A DNA stretch of 64,000 nucleotides from Crotophaga sulcirostris. Lineage: Eukaryota; Chordata; Aves; Cuculiformes; Crotophagidae. The translations under genes and the position numbers were made by a program. The stretch covers positions 789,396 through 853,395 of the forward strand of contig VYZB01000095.1 in the NCBI GenBank assembly GCA_013397455.1, given 5' to 3'. This document shows, piece after piece, positions 23,761 through 36,010 of this stretch (position 1 is its first letter; every line of letters starts with the position of its first letter). Under the pieces are notes generated by a model. That model was not told where the DNA came from, ran no database searches, and saw only the letters and a program-made list of their open reading frames with translations.

Positions 23761-26700
23761 AAGAGGCAAGAATTGCCTCTCGCTTCTGTGGAAATTTTAT
23801 TTTATTTAAGCTTGCAAACAAATTTTTTAAAAAAATATATTCTTCGTAGAATTAAGTAATTTCAAATATTTTCTGTCAGTTTTTTTTGCGAAATACGAGA
23901 GAGCAGTTGGATTTTGGGGAACAGCTTCTGCACCCTGGGATCTATCTCCTTTCTTTTTTTAAAGAACTTTTGCATCAGTTTCTAGGTGGAGCCAGGTGAG
24001 GCTCAGATGCTGCAGCAAACAAGGCTCCATGAGCTAAACTAAATGCCATTCAGCTGTTGGACTAAAACCTACCAAAAGGTAAAGCAGAGCTGCTAGGCTG
24101 TTCCCAACTTGGGGTCACCACAGCTGCTGGAGTCAGAAGACAGCACAGACTGGGATAACTGCCTCGTCTAAAAGATTCTTGTTTGCACGGGGTGTATGTG
24201 AGGTGTTGGACTTGGGGAGTGGAGGCTTAGCTGGGCTTCCAAACAGCTCCTCTTTTGGCTCTTCTGCCAGCCTGGCAAGATACCTTGGGACAATCTAGAG
24301 TAGCAGCTACCTCACGGTGAATATTTCTAAATTTGAGAGGGGGGAAGGAGGAACTGCCTGGGAAAAAACCAGGAGTTGAATAAAAACTCCAGCCTTGCTC
24401 GCTGAGCACGCTAGGCTCTGCAGGCAGCCAAGCCCTGGGTGGAAAGCGCCGCGTTTTCTCTGGGAATGGGGACGGTTCCTGCAGGCAAAGGGGCTGTACC
24501 CTTCTTGATCTGTAAACTGCATTGAGAAAAGCAAAGTATAAGCCTGTCAGGGCTAAGTTCATGAGTGCTTTGGCAGAGAAGTCTTGCAAACCCCCTCTGG
24601 TCTTCTGCTCCCCAAATTTTCTGTTCTTTGTGGTCATTATTCAAAACCTGTGATTACTCCTGGCTGCAGTGGGCTTTGGGTCAGTCCTGAAGGTCTCTCA
24701 CAATCTTTGTGTTCAGCCGGCAGCTTCTGTCAACTCTACCACAATTGGCTGTCCTGGCTGTGACTGCCAACCCTCTTTTTCTCATGTTTATTGTCCTTTA
24801 ATTTCTCCTGCTCCAGTCAGCCAGCCCCATTCACTCCCATTAGTGCTATAATTCCTCCCTACTTCAAGCACCTTTGAAGGGTAAGCTTCAGAAACAAGCT
24901 AGCTACAAAAATAAAAAGGGAAATAAATGAAAAGAAAAAACCCACCTCCCTGATATTTTAGAGTATTTTGATCTTGTTTTTTAATTGCAGTTTCAGGTTA
25001 TTGTAATGAACTAATCTGGCAGAGCTGCACGTAGGCTGGAAGAGTCAGAAACTCTCTGTGTTAGCTTTCATTTGCTTCTTCCCATGCCTAACATCAGAGC
25101 TAGTGTTAGCATTGGTTTCTGGGGGAGCAGAGTTGAGTTTGGACTCTGCACTTCTAAAATTTGTAACATTACAACCCTCTTTGGGACATACACGCTTGTT
25201 CTCAGCAGACACCCTTACTGTAGTCATCTCACTCAGCATCTATGTCTTGTGCAGTGAGTAGCATGCTAAAACAAATAAGAATAATGCTGGAAATATGATT
25301 TCCTTGAAATGTTTCAAAACCTTGTATCATCAATAATAATTTCTTCCTGCTTTTTTTTGATCAGCCTTAAATTCAATAAGGCTTCTGTAGGAGCCAGTCT
25401 GACCAGCATGTGATTCTTTATCGGATAAATTTTAGTTGTTTTCTGTGCATCCCTTTTCCAAACAATTTCCTGGATTAGCTGAGACTGTTTGGGCTGAGGT
25501 TTACAAAACGCAACTTCATATATTTTCTAGAAATTCGTATCAATGCTTTCTTGATACTTCATGAAATTATTTCACCCCTGGATTCACAGCCTGAGTTTCT
25601 AATGACCATTTACAATGAGGGCTGTGGTGTAACAGCAACGTGCAGGTTTGAATGTAAGATGCAAACAACTGGGTTTTACAGTGGAAAAAAGTGATGTTAC
25701 TTGTAAACGTTGAACATTGAGTATTTTCAGCTCTCACATTATGAAATTACGTTGGCAGCCAAGTGGATTGCAGTTGTGTAAATGAAGATGTACTCAACCC
25801 AGTTTTGTTTCTGTCAGCCCACTTATCACACAACCTTAGGGCATAAATGAGAGTATTCAAATACGATGTAAGGGATATAATTCTAAATCTGGAATTTGCG
25901 GTGGGAATCCTTCTACCACCTGCTATCAGCCAAGAAACCGGTTGTTTCTCTTTGCAGCGCAAGCAAGATTGTGATTCTGACTTCTTTTTAAAAATTTAAA
26001 ACTTTTAATTTCCAAATTTTTAATTATGCTAACCATCGAATTTCAAACTCTTTGCATTTTCTCCCTTAAGAAGGCATTAGTTTCATAACTTCTATTTCTA
26101 ATTTGTTTTCTTATCATAACAGGTCTGTTGAACATCTGTTTGGCATTTCATTTTTAATATTTCCATAAAATGCAAGTGTGGGTAAATTGCAGGGTGTTAT
26201 GTTGATGGCTTGCATTTATTGTAGGCGGCATTCAGGGAAGTGGAACGCTCATCAGCAAGCGATTTTGAGTATATGATTTTGTATCCCAAAGCATTTAAAC
26301 ATGGACTTTAAAGCAGACAGATGTTGATATAGAGGAGCACTTCGAACATGACTCAGAAATGCTTCTGTCTGCAATTATGTTCTGGGCTGGAGCATCAGCA
26401 GAGTGAATGTAGGAGCTTGTGGGGTACACATGCGAGCTGTTATTGCAATGAGTGGGGTGTACTGTCAAGTTTTCAGAAGCACATTGTTGATATGTAAGCC
26501 AAAGGGTCACTGTGGTACCTTTTATCTCAGGTATCAAATTAAAGTGTGAAAAGGAAGCTGTGCGTATGCAGCTGAGAGCACCTGAGTTCCCCAACTACAG
26601 AGGATGCTAATATAACTTTTAAGTTCCACTTACAAACATGATCCCAATGACTTTGCCTGTTTATAAGGGTTTTGCTGAGTGGATTATATCAGTACAAATA

Positions 26701-27377
26701 CCCTTTGAAAACTCTCCTATGCTTGGACTAGTTGTGCTGCTATAAAAGTTTGTCCAGCAGATGCAGGTTCCCTGAACAAGCATAAGCTGTAACGGGGAGA
26801 GTGTTCTTATGTTGTAAGAAGTTCATGCTATAGCTTCAATTTTATGGGGTTACAAACTATATCTTTCTAATCAAAACTGGTAGACAGTAGTGATTCTAAA
26901 CCTAAACCATGTCTGGCTGTATCAAAATTAAGACTCCTGAATCCTGCTTCACTTATTTTTGTAAATAGAGATTGCATTTCTCGGGCGTGTAAGGAATTTT
27001 GAAATCAACACCTGAGGTCAGTAAATCGGCAGAATAACATAGTCCTGGTTTCCTTACAGTCTAGCATTAGGGGGAAACAAAGTCAGTTTGAGCTGGTCAA
27101 AAATTCTTTCCCTGACTGCCTTTTTGATGGAAAGGTAATGCTGCCCAAGGTCCCGCTTTCCTGACAAAACAATGATAAACAGCACAGGAAAGCTCTGCCA
27201 GCTGTTAGGAGCGGAAAATGTTTAGATAAACTTAAGGTAATATTTGGCAACAGTCCAAAACTCAGTGGGGTAAACACTGTGAAAAGCTCCTCAGCATCAC
27301 TGATTAAAGCCATGTCAGTTATCTAGCAGAATAAGGATGCTTGAAGCTTGATGGTTCTAGAGCATTTTTCGAGACAT
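23761..27377. other. Non-coding sequence with a GC-richer patch at about 24.2-24.6 kb
   Basis: No gene is called. A GC-richer patch around 24230-24640 carries overlapping minus-strand frames, the longest 136 codons. These have no domain, and their length is expected where stop codons are locally rare. T8 runs lie at 23880 and 25351. The rest is ordinary unique sequence. Confidence 0.5.
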
Positions 27378-27562
27378 GCCAGAACTGTTGGACATTGCCC
27401 GGGGAGGTGGTGGAATCACCATCCCTGGAGGTGTTTAAGAGGAGACTGGATGAGGCACTCAGTGCCATGGTTTAGATGATGGGTTGGTGTTAGTGTTGGG
27501 TTATAGGTTGGACTCGATGATCTCAAAGGTCCTTTCCAGCCTTGCAATACTGTGATACTGTG
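27378..27562 (+). mobile_element. CR1 LINE, 5'-truncated 3' end (sense on +)
   Basis: The segment follows the avian CR1 3' end in order. It has a GGGGAGGTGGTGGAATCACC block (27401-27420), CATCCCTGGAGGTGTTTAAG, GAGACTGGATGAGGCACTCAG, a GTGCCATGGTTTAG block, then GGTTGGACTCGATGATCTC and AAAGGTCCTTTCCAGCC. It ends in a short ACTGTGAT-type repeat, where CR1 elements carry octamer-like tails. Only about 185 bp remains, as is usual for CR1 insertions truncated during target-primed reverse transcription. The GAGGCACTCAGTGCC variant is like subfamilies common in neoavian birds, though the subfamily assignment is from memory. The 5' limit is approximate. Confidence 0.9.
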
Positions 27563-29865
27563 AAACCTGACAAGACTCGAACCACACTTGGTCCACTGAA
27601 AATTGCCTTCTTGATGCCCACTGTGAAATATTTCAATAAATCCTGTGAGGCCTCTTGCTAGAGTAGAGGGATGTCGTGCACTTCAGGCTGAATAGTTTCC
27701 ATCCCTGGCTGGGGCTGATGCTCCTCTCTGGCACCGTGTGCTACCCAACAAAGAGCTGTGCTGGTGGGTCGTCCTTCATCAGCAGTGCCTGCTCTTCACA
27801 GCTCTTCTTGATTAGCTTCTCATCAGCAGCTGGCAGCTGCCTGCTGGGGGCAGATTTTTTTTTCTTTGTTTGTTTTGTTATGATGCATTAGCAGGGTTTG
27901 GTCAAATTTCTTCTGTCTAATGTTGTTGTTAATCATTGTTTTGGGAATGACATTGCAGCTGTCCTGCCATGCTGTTGTGGGTGCTGTGATCCCGCTAATA
28001 GCTCTGATTGTGCTGCTTCCAGCACAGTGTTTGTTAAGTAATGACACCAAGGGACTGCTTCTGACTTATGGAAAGTGAATCTTTATGGAGTGATACAAAT
28101 GTAGCTGTGATTGCATGAAAACTACAGCCTCAAAACTCCTCTCTTCAATACTCAGTCTCTGAAAAGTCTCAACCTCTCTGTAGGGCTGACTGAAGCTCTT
28201 AAACACAGGAGCAAAGCTGCAGTACCAATGATCCAAGCAGCAGCAGGATTCAAGGCTATTAATTTCATGTGTGTTACAGTTACCTTTTATTCAATAAAGC
28301 AATCTCTTACCACAGCCCTTATTGCTTTCAGATTTGGGCTTTCCAGCCCTTTGTCGTGGTGCCACACCGAGTGGCAGTGGGAGTGCAGCTTCTGTAACAG
28401 CTCGTGTGCAGGAACAGCCTGTCTTCATGTACTGCTTAAAAATAACTAATTTACCATAAATGATACGTGCTACTGTTTGGGTACCACTGCTCTAGAAGAT
28501 AGTGCTCATTGTAATTCATCAACATATTTAGCTATACATTTTAATGTGACAAGATGTCTAAAGGTAGAAAAGGCATATCCCAAATAAACTTAGGCTTGGC
28601 TGAGCATTGTGGTTTCTTATGGGTGCATAATCTGTGCAGATCCCTACTGGGTAGATAGGAAGTCTGAGTGCAGGTGGTATTTAAGTTTAATACAGTATTA
28701 GTGCTAATGAGCAGTTATTACCCTTAAATGGTCACCTACTCCTGTTAAGGAATTTCACACATGTAGTTAACTGGCACAGTGAGTTTGCTTAAGCTGCTTC
28801 ACGTTTACATCTTGGTGAAAGCAGCGTAAAGTTCCTAGTGTTTTCCCCATTTTCAATAGTAACAGCAGATCCCTGTGCCAAACATCTAGCCTTACACACT
28901 TCCGGTGGTAAATGGGTTGAGTTCATCAGTCACATGCATATACTGTGTTAGGCTGTAAGGTATGTTTTAGTATTCACAGCTCTGGTCAGACAGTGCCTAA
29001 GGCATGTCATTTAAAGCTTGGCTTAATTTTGTCTGTTAGCACCAATGTCTAGGAGCACTTATTCTGTCTCTTAAACAAAGAAGTGGTACATAAATCTAGG
29101 AGATGAAAGGGGCATGTGATAAGAAGTGAAATTAGGCATTGGCTTTATCCACGAGGCAGATGTATTTATAAATGTCCTGTTCTGCTCATAACATCACTGT
29201 TCTAAGCAGAACATCAGCATATAGCAATACCAGGGATTTTAAGTTAATACAAACTGCAAAGTGCTGCAAATCTGTACTGAATTCTTCTTTTAGGCAATAT
29301 AGGCCTGATCTAGAGCTCCTTGAAGCCATTGAAAAGACTGTCTTTGACTTCAGGAGATTTGGATGAGATCCTGAAATCTAGAAGGGCTAAATTCTTTTGT
29401 ATAGTTCTCCTTACAAGTAAGCTGAAATGAAAGAATACTGCTAGTGTTATAGATGCAAGGTACTATTTAAACAGAGGAAGGATCTTCTTTTTCTTTGCCT
29501 TTTTTTTTTCCTCTGATTTCTGATGGTCACTATAGCAACAGGAACCAAAGAGATGAAGAACTGGAAAACATGCACTTCAGTATGACAAGTTCAATTTACA
29601 GCCAGCTCAGCAATGTAACAAATCTATGTCACACTTAATGAGAATCTATGCAGGTAACGGATCAGCATAAGATTGTGATGTGCTATGAGGTAGGGAAACC
29701 TGAGTTTGACTGTATGTATTAATGAGTCTTCCTCATTAAAGAGACCAGGATGAGTTGAAACATAATTGAGTCTGGACTTTTGTCAAAGTGGCCTCGGTCT
29801 GTCATGGAAAAGAAAAATTTTACCTTTTATTTTTTTTTTGCCTCACCTGTTTTTGACACTTTTTT
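27563..29865. other. Non-coding sequence
   Basis: No gene or further transposon is seen. T9 lies at 27855-27863, and T10 runs lie at 29500-29509 and 29830-29839. A 112-codon + frame at 28111-28449 and similar shorter frames show no recognisable protein. Confidence 0.55.
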
Positions 29866-29917
29866 GGGGGGAGGGGGGTCTCTGGGTATGACAGCAATGG
29901 GGATGCGGGGCACTGGG
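29866..29917 (+). other. G-tract cluster, possible quadruplex
   Basis: Six G-tracts lie in 52 bases on the + strand: G6 (29866-29871), G6 (29873-29878), G3 (29884-29886), G4 (29899-29902), G4 (29907-29910) and G3 (29915-29917). Loops are 1, 5, 12, 4 and 4 bases. A strict 1-7 loop quadruplex needs four tracts with short loops. Here one 12-base loop interrupts, so only a long-loop form is possible. Confidence 0.5.
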
Positions 29918-31942
29918 CTATGGCAGGACTGTAGTACAGCCTTGGCAAAAAAAACTGAAGTCACACTCTTACAAGATTCCATGCAAGTGGATCAGCAGCC
30001 TGGATCCCAGAAGGATTATGAGCAATTCAAAAACGCAGTTCATTTGTACACACAACTCAACTGTAAAAACGTAGCTCAAAGGTATCACTTGCTTTGAGAA
30101 CGAAGGCAGTTACGATGAGCACCACCCATGAGTGCTGGGGCAGGTGCAAACTGTCAGTGCTGGGAGCATGGCTGGACTGTCCAAACAGCAGGATTAAGAG
30201 CTTGATAACACTGGAAAAATTTGTCTTTTTTTTTTAATTTGTCAGACTTTTATTTACCTTGCAAATTTAAATTGAAATCTCTTGAGTGTAGGAGCTGTGT
30301 CTCTTCAGTAGATAAGCTCTCATTTTGGTGCTTGACCACAGGTAAATAGTTGGTCCTCGGTACTCATGTAGATCTTGAGCGTTTAGGTGCTTTCCCATGT
30401 TAGAACTATATTGTGTGACTGGCAAAAGTTCTGTCATGATAATCAGTGCTTCTGACATACAGCAGCTATGGGAAGATGTAAAGCAGCATCAGAGAGTAGC
30501 CCTAGGAATGTGCTGCTTGCTTGTCCCTTTGCTGTCCTGCAGTGACAAAGACAGGATGTACAGGGAGTCCTGAACATCTCCCATGCTGAGCTGAGCCTGA
30601 AGCTCTCCTTCCACAGGGCCTGCATGGACATATTTTTCAGCTGTATGAATATTTCTTTACATAGGTAATAGGAAGGTTGGCCTGGGCAAGTCTAAAAAAA
30701 TGTGTAAGCGGAGGAGGAAAGCATTCATTTTGAGTGAGAACAACTTGGATTTAGGTTTTCTGTGTAGTCACGGTCTGATTCAATGTAATTTTTGTTTAAT
30801 GTTTTGTTTCCGGTGGTGTGTGGAAACTGTATATTCTCTTTTGGCATCCAGAATAGATAGCAGCAAAGTAATTTGAGTTCTACAGAAAGAGACTACAGCA
30901 AGTGAAAGGAAAACTACCTCTTACAGGGTACTTGTGAAAGAATCACAGCTCGTGAGCTTTTAAAAACGCTGTGAAATAATATGCTTCCCAGGTTACTGAA
31001 GTTATTTGTGTTGGAATTGCTATTAAAATATTGAGTTAAAATGTACGCAACCCATTTTTACTTTTTTTATTATGTACTAAACAAGCTGAAGTGATACAAT
31101 CAGAATGATTTTTTGTTTCTATTTTGCTAACTGCTGAGGATATGCTGTTCACAGTGACAGGATATTTATTATTGTGTTATTATGCACCAGGTAAAAATGT
31201 GCTGGGAAGACATTGGCTGATGCTGTGCTGAAGTACAGGCCACAATGGTAGATTGCATGTGATTTTTTGCTCTATCCATCTTGCATCGTAGAGCTATCAT
31301 GGACTTTGGCAGAGAATGGTTCTATTCAAAGAAAATCAGGTGCATGGGTTGTAGGGGGGACACAGCCCCAACCTGAGCCCTAGGTGCGCAGAGGTACCTG
31401 CACTGTGTCCTTGGGCATGAAACCCCTCTGGCTGTGCTGAGAGGCTAAGAGCCTTGGAGGCTCTTATTACAGGAGGAGATTATTGCATTAATCATCTGGT
31501 TTGAAATGGTGCAGCCAGTGTGCACATGAATACATTTTCCTATGGCTTTGTGAGGGGCGTGAGAGTCTGCCCGTCTTACTCAGCCACCCAGGATTTGTCT
31601 CCTCCAACTGCTGGTACCTGGAAAAATCGCTGTGGATGTTCCCGTTTCTGTTAGTCCTTTTGCAGACAGGTGCATGGCCATGGGTACTGAGCAGGTAATC
31701 CATCTGTTGCTGTGGTGGCTGTGGGGAGGTCTCCATATGTGCTGGTGTCCATGAATGCTGCTCTTTGCAGGGCCACTCAGAAGCATTAGAAACGGTGGGC
31801 TTGAGCATGAAAAGGTCAACAGGGATGTTGGATTATGGAAGGAAAAAGCACCCTCCAATAGCAAGATTGTCAGAGCTATTTATGTGATACATAAGGCTTA
31901 ATTTCATACTGATTATTGTATAAAGAAGATCTCACCCAATAA
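29918..31942. other. Non-coding sequence
   Basis: Nothing beyond T10 at 30226-30235 and A8 at 29947-29954 stands out. No transposon or gene is recognised, and open frames are short and overlap on both strands. Confidence 0.55.
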
Positions 31943-31982
31943 CCTTTTCTTCTTTTTTTTTTCCTTTCTTTTCTTTCCTCCT
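31943..31982. repeat. 40-nt uninterrupted polypyrimidine tract
   Basis: Bases 31943-31982 are all C or T, including T10 at 31953-31962 and TTTC-type units. It lies about 70 bases upstream of an acceptor-like site at 32049. It may be simple sequence, or a splicing-associated pyrimidine tract if a + strand exon exists there. Confidence 0.85.
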
Positions 31983-32049
31983 GCAAACACCCTGATTTCT
32001 ACTTTGCTGATTAAGCCATTTTGTGCATTTTTGACTATTCTCTCCAGCA

Positions 32050-32165
32050 CATCTCTCCTGTCTGTCCAACCCCCTTTTCCTCTCTCTGCCTCTGCATACT
32101 CCCCGTTGTGAATGTGAGCACTACAGATCAAGAGGACAATCAGCTGGAGAACAATATGACAGCAG
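32050..32165 (+). other. Speculative 116-bp exon-like segment
   Basis: An acceptor-like sequence (GACTATTCTCTCCAG, ending 32049) precedes it and a donor-like CAG|GTGGGG follows 32165. Two frames are open through the segment. The one continuing into GATCAAGAGGACAATCAG has a polar, protein-like second half (TTDQEDNQLENNMTA). No protein family is recognised. The first half is CT-rich and could be intronic pyrimidine. Without conservation or transcript data, pseudo-exon is the more likely reading. Confidence 0.15.
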
Positions 32166-33060
32166 GTGGGGATTATTCTCTCCCCTCAGCTGTGTGTCAG
32201 TTGCCAAACAAAAACCTATTTCAGCTTAGAGGCAAAAATAGATTGGTATGTGGGTAAATCTGCAACAATAGATTTTTTTTTTTTTCCTCCACAAATCTGC
32301 ATTTTTTTCTAATGCTGCTTTTATGCATCTGACTTCTAGCAGCTGTAACTTCTGTTCCTGGTGAATGTACATAGATTTTGTTCAACTAGATCAAGCATTA
32401 TTGTTGCAGTAATTACTGTGATAGAGCAATTCAGTACTGTACTAAGTTATGCATGCTGCTAATATTATGGCTTACTAGTAGGACTGTATTTGTGCTGAGT
32501 CTTTATGGGGTAAGGAGTATAATCAGAAGATAGGAGGAGGGAATTCTGTCAGTAAAGGATTATACCAAAAAAAGGTTGAAAAGCTTTGTTGGGAAAGCAA
32601 GCTTACCTTCAGACCATCAGTCTCTTGGACATGAGGACCTGTGTAAACCGGATCAAATTCATCCCATGTATAACCTCTCTCTTGCTTTCTTAACATGGTC
32701 ATAAACTTGTCATAGAAAACCCCACAACACTCTCTCTTCTGGAGCTGTTGCTGGTCAGAAGATAGCCACTGGTGTCACCATGCATTTTGTTTCATGTTAG
32801 ATGAGGGAGGAGGCAATAACATCCCACTGTCCCACTGCAGCATCCAGCACTGCTGCACCCATGAATGCTGCTCTCCTTTATCTCTGCTTTGTAACTTGGC
32901 TTCTTTCTGTTTCAGTGCCTTGTTTGTCCATGCAAACAGTACAGCTTTTCCAAAATTCTGTTTTTTTCTTTCTGCCCATATCTGTGCAACCTGCTCTTTC
33001 CTCTGTGTTTGGATGACAGTGACCCCTTCTCAGAAATGCTCATTGTGTCAACCTCCCTGT
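32166..33060. other. Non-coding sequence
   Basis: It includes T13 at 32273-32285, the longest T homopolymer in the window. No gene or interspersed repeat is recognised. Confidence 0.55.
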
Positions 33061-33360
33061 CCTGCTCAATGTAGCTGCCAAGGTGCTTTTCACTCTGGTT
33101 GACCTTATCACCTCCTCTCTACTTACTCCCATTTTCCACTTCAACACACTCAGACTCCTTATTCACCCTTTCATTTCTCTTCAAAACTCTTTTCTTTCCT
33201 ATTTTAATCTTAGAATTTATCACAACTCCTGCCTTCCTTTTCTTCCTCTTCATCACTGCTGCTAATTTTCTCCCATCGAAGACTTCATACTTCGCTCAGA
33301 AATGATCCTCTTGCCCTTTGTATTAATAGTTTGATTTCCTCCCTTTTCTCTAGTCCATGC
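33061..33360. other. 300-bp strand-asymmetric, pyrimidine-rich block
   Basis: Hand counting the five 60-base lines gives 19, 14, 16, 18 and 17 purines, so about 72% of + strand bases are pyrimidine over 300 bp. It is not one microsatellite, because the CT-rich sequence is complex. Short frames here are rich in Leu, Phe, Ser and Pro only because of the pyrimidine bias. The block may be a degraded polypyrimidine region, and no function is evident. Confidence 0.7.
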
Positions 33361-35879
33361 CCTTGTGAATATTTGTTGATTTTACATCAAACACTAATTA
33401 AAGTACTTAAATAAGCACTGGAGCATGAATTTGGGACCCCATGCCTCTCCTTTCCTGAATGAACGCTCTGAAGAGAGGCCAGATGACAATGATGGAAAAA
33501 AAAAAAAAGAGTCACACTGAATGGCACAACAAATCTTCAGTTATCCTGTACAAAGCAGAATAGCTTCAGCACAACTTGCAGGCTGGCAACTAGGGCTGTC
33601 TTTTGGGAAATGAAAGGTATTTTGAGTCCAGCAGCAATGAAGAGAGAACGAGGTCCAAATTGCTAAGCTATTAGATGAAGGCAGCTCCACTTTCCTGTCT
33701 CACCTCTGCTGTAACACACCACTGATTCCTTTCCCTCTTATGTTTTAAAGAAAGGTCTTTGCACCATGATATAAGGAGTTGGCTCAGATCCACATATCCT
33801 AAATAAAGCATTTGGCTCCATGTACACCACATCCAACATCTAAACCCCTTTCCCTGCTTGGCATTTCCTCCTGGCTAAGCAGGCAACTCCTGCAGGTCAC
33901 GTTTTTGTTTCTCAGCTGTCCCTGTACACAGCCTGTGTATTCTCTTGGATGAGTAACTGAGGGTTGCAGACTCCGAGGGAGAACCCAGGTGGCTAAAATC
34001 TGTGCTGTGCAGTGCCTCACCTGGGGCAGCTGGGTCCATTCTGGAGCCAGTCTGTGTAAGGGATGCTGTGCTAATTCCTGTTCTGGATTCAGGAGAGACT
34101 TTAGTATCTGAAGCCTCATGCCTGCAGATGGCAATGTTGATTGACTAGGTGGGTCTTGGCTTCTTAGTCTTGTCCCTAAGGAACTAGTGCAGGGCTGGGC
34201 ACCCTGAGGGTTGTTTGTTGTCTCCAGCCATACCATTTGCTCAGTAATGACAGCACTACGTCTGCCCACAAACCCAGCCTTATGTTAGGAGCAGTGTGAT
34301 CTTAGCCTAGTGTCCCCCTCCCCTCCTTGGACCATGCTCTGCTACTCCTTTGAATCTACAAGGGGGTATGGAAGATTTCAGCTGCGGGGTTTGGGTACTA
34401 AGGCAGAGAGGGTTGTGACTGGAGCCATGTGCAGTATTCTGAAGACCCAGCTTCCTCTGGCCTCTGCTCCTGTCTCTGCTTGATGTTTTCCCTTTCTTCC
34501 ATTGTGATCCTCAGTCTAAAATAATTGAAAAGCAATATGAACAGTCTTATTTGTCTTAGTCCAAGAGTACCAGTTGTTCTACCCTTAAATTCTCTGAGGA
34601 CTTGAGGACGAGTTTTTTCATAATATTCATTTTTTGGGGAGTGAGCAGTATAAAGTTTTCTAATGTACATAAAGCTTTTGATTGCTTTCTGCAGTCTCCA
34701 AACAGATGATCACATAGCCCTCCAATCTTTCACTTCTTTATGGGATATCATCTTGTGCCTCTTCTATATTAAGGATTCTTTTAAAGCAAGTGCTCCTTCT
34801 TTGCTCTACTTTCATCTTGCCAAAAGCTTGCTGCATCTTCTGTATGCCTCAGGCTCAGGACTTGGCATACCTTGTTGTTCTGTGATATCTTTTTTGGATC
34901 AAAGTAACTTTGTCTTTAAAAATGCAATAGATACTGAATTTGTTTTATTAAGAGATTTGAAAAATAATAATCCCAGCAAAAATCTAGATGGAACATTGCA
35001 GCTGAGTTATGCTGGATGTCAAAATTTTGAATTTTTGTCCCATTTCAGGAAGGAAGAGTCCAAAATGTCAAATTGTGGAGTGAAAAAAGCTTTTGGATAT
35101 TTTTTTCTGAAAAACACTTTACTAACAACTTGTGTGTTTTACTTTCCTTGATCTATTGTTTATATCAGTGATAAATTAAAAAAACCTGTGTCATTTTTGT
35201 TTTGTTCTTGAACCTTGTCTTCTAGTTTCATTTAGTTTTAGCAAAAGACTTTAAATCTTATACTTGGGATCTTTGGTGCTCTATAAAAACAGTTTTATAA
35301 TATTACCAAAGTAAATTGCATTCTTACTAAAAATGAAACATGCAACTGGGGGTATCATACCTCAAGGACTGTTTGGTTTGTGTTTTGTTTCTTCATTTGC
35401 CCCTTGCTTATACTGCATGGAAATGCAAACCTCCAGATTGAGAGGGGATGAAACTGTTACCACCTTTCCTATGAAGTCTGGAAACCCCAGGATGCCCCCT
35501 AAAAACTAAAATAAAAAATAACCCCAAATAGATGCCTTCTTGACCTTCAGCCTTCTCTGCTCTGTCCAAACCTGGGAAAAGCAGATAAATCTCACACATT
35601 TTCAAGATGCTGAGTTTGATGAAGGAACAAGCAGTCATAGCCTGCATCCTCACTGCTGTGAAAGTGTGTGTGTCTGATCACTTGTGCATTGCTATATTTT
35701 TCTTTCTTTTCTTGTGGCTCTTTGTTTAGAGATTGCTAAGCAGGATCTTTGCCCCATAAAGAACATGTTAAAAAGCGAAGCTGAAAATGAGCCAGGGAGC
35801 TATGAAGTGGAATAGCAAAATGGTGAGGTTTGTTAATCACAAATAGAAGTACTTAGGAGTGCAGGAAGAAGGCAACTGT
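33361..35879. other. Non-coding sequence with an A13 run
   Basis: A13 lies at 33496-33508, without a polyadenylation signal close upstream and without gene-like sequence, so it is not a clear retrocopy tail. Frames of 156 codons (minus, 33799-34269) and 162 codons (plus, 34663-35151) show no family features. Confidence 0.5.
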
Positions 35880-36010
35880 GTAAAATCAATCATTCAATCA
35901 ACGAAACTACCATGTGCTTTAATGGCATTCATTCAGAGTCACTTAATAAAACCGTAAAATTAACAACTCAAATAATAAGTAAGTCAGCTTGAACAAGTGA
36001 GCTTTCAGCA
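35880..36010. promoter_or_regulatory. Candidate enhancer-like block with paired PBX/HOX-type sites
   Basis: TCAATCA occurs at 35886-35892 and again at 35894-35900, 8 bp apart. The first lies in ATCAATCA, the reverse complement of the PBX-HOX type TGATTGAT. TTAATAAAA and AAATTAACAA cores follow. The stretch is AT-rich but not a simple repeat and contains no open frame. A regulatory role is inferred from motif content only. Confidence 0.22.

Noticed and set aside
33061..33305. Leu/Phe/Ser-rich frames as a membrane protein
   Set aside because: The hydrophobic composition follows directly from the pyrimidine bias of the DNA; the frames are short and overlapping.
33496..33508. A13 run as a possible retrocopy poly(A) tail
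   Set aside because: No AATAAA in the expected position and no gene-like sequence upstream; processed retrocopies are rare in birds.
34663..35151. 162-codon plus-strand frame following an acceptor-like CTTTCTGCAG
   Set aside because: Local sequence is AT-rich and the product shows no recognisable family; no suitable donor or terminal structure found.
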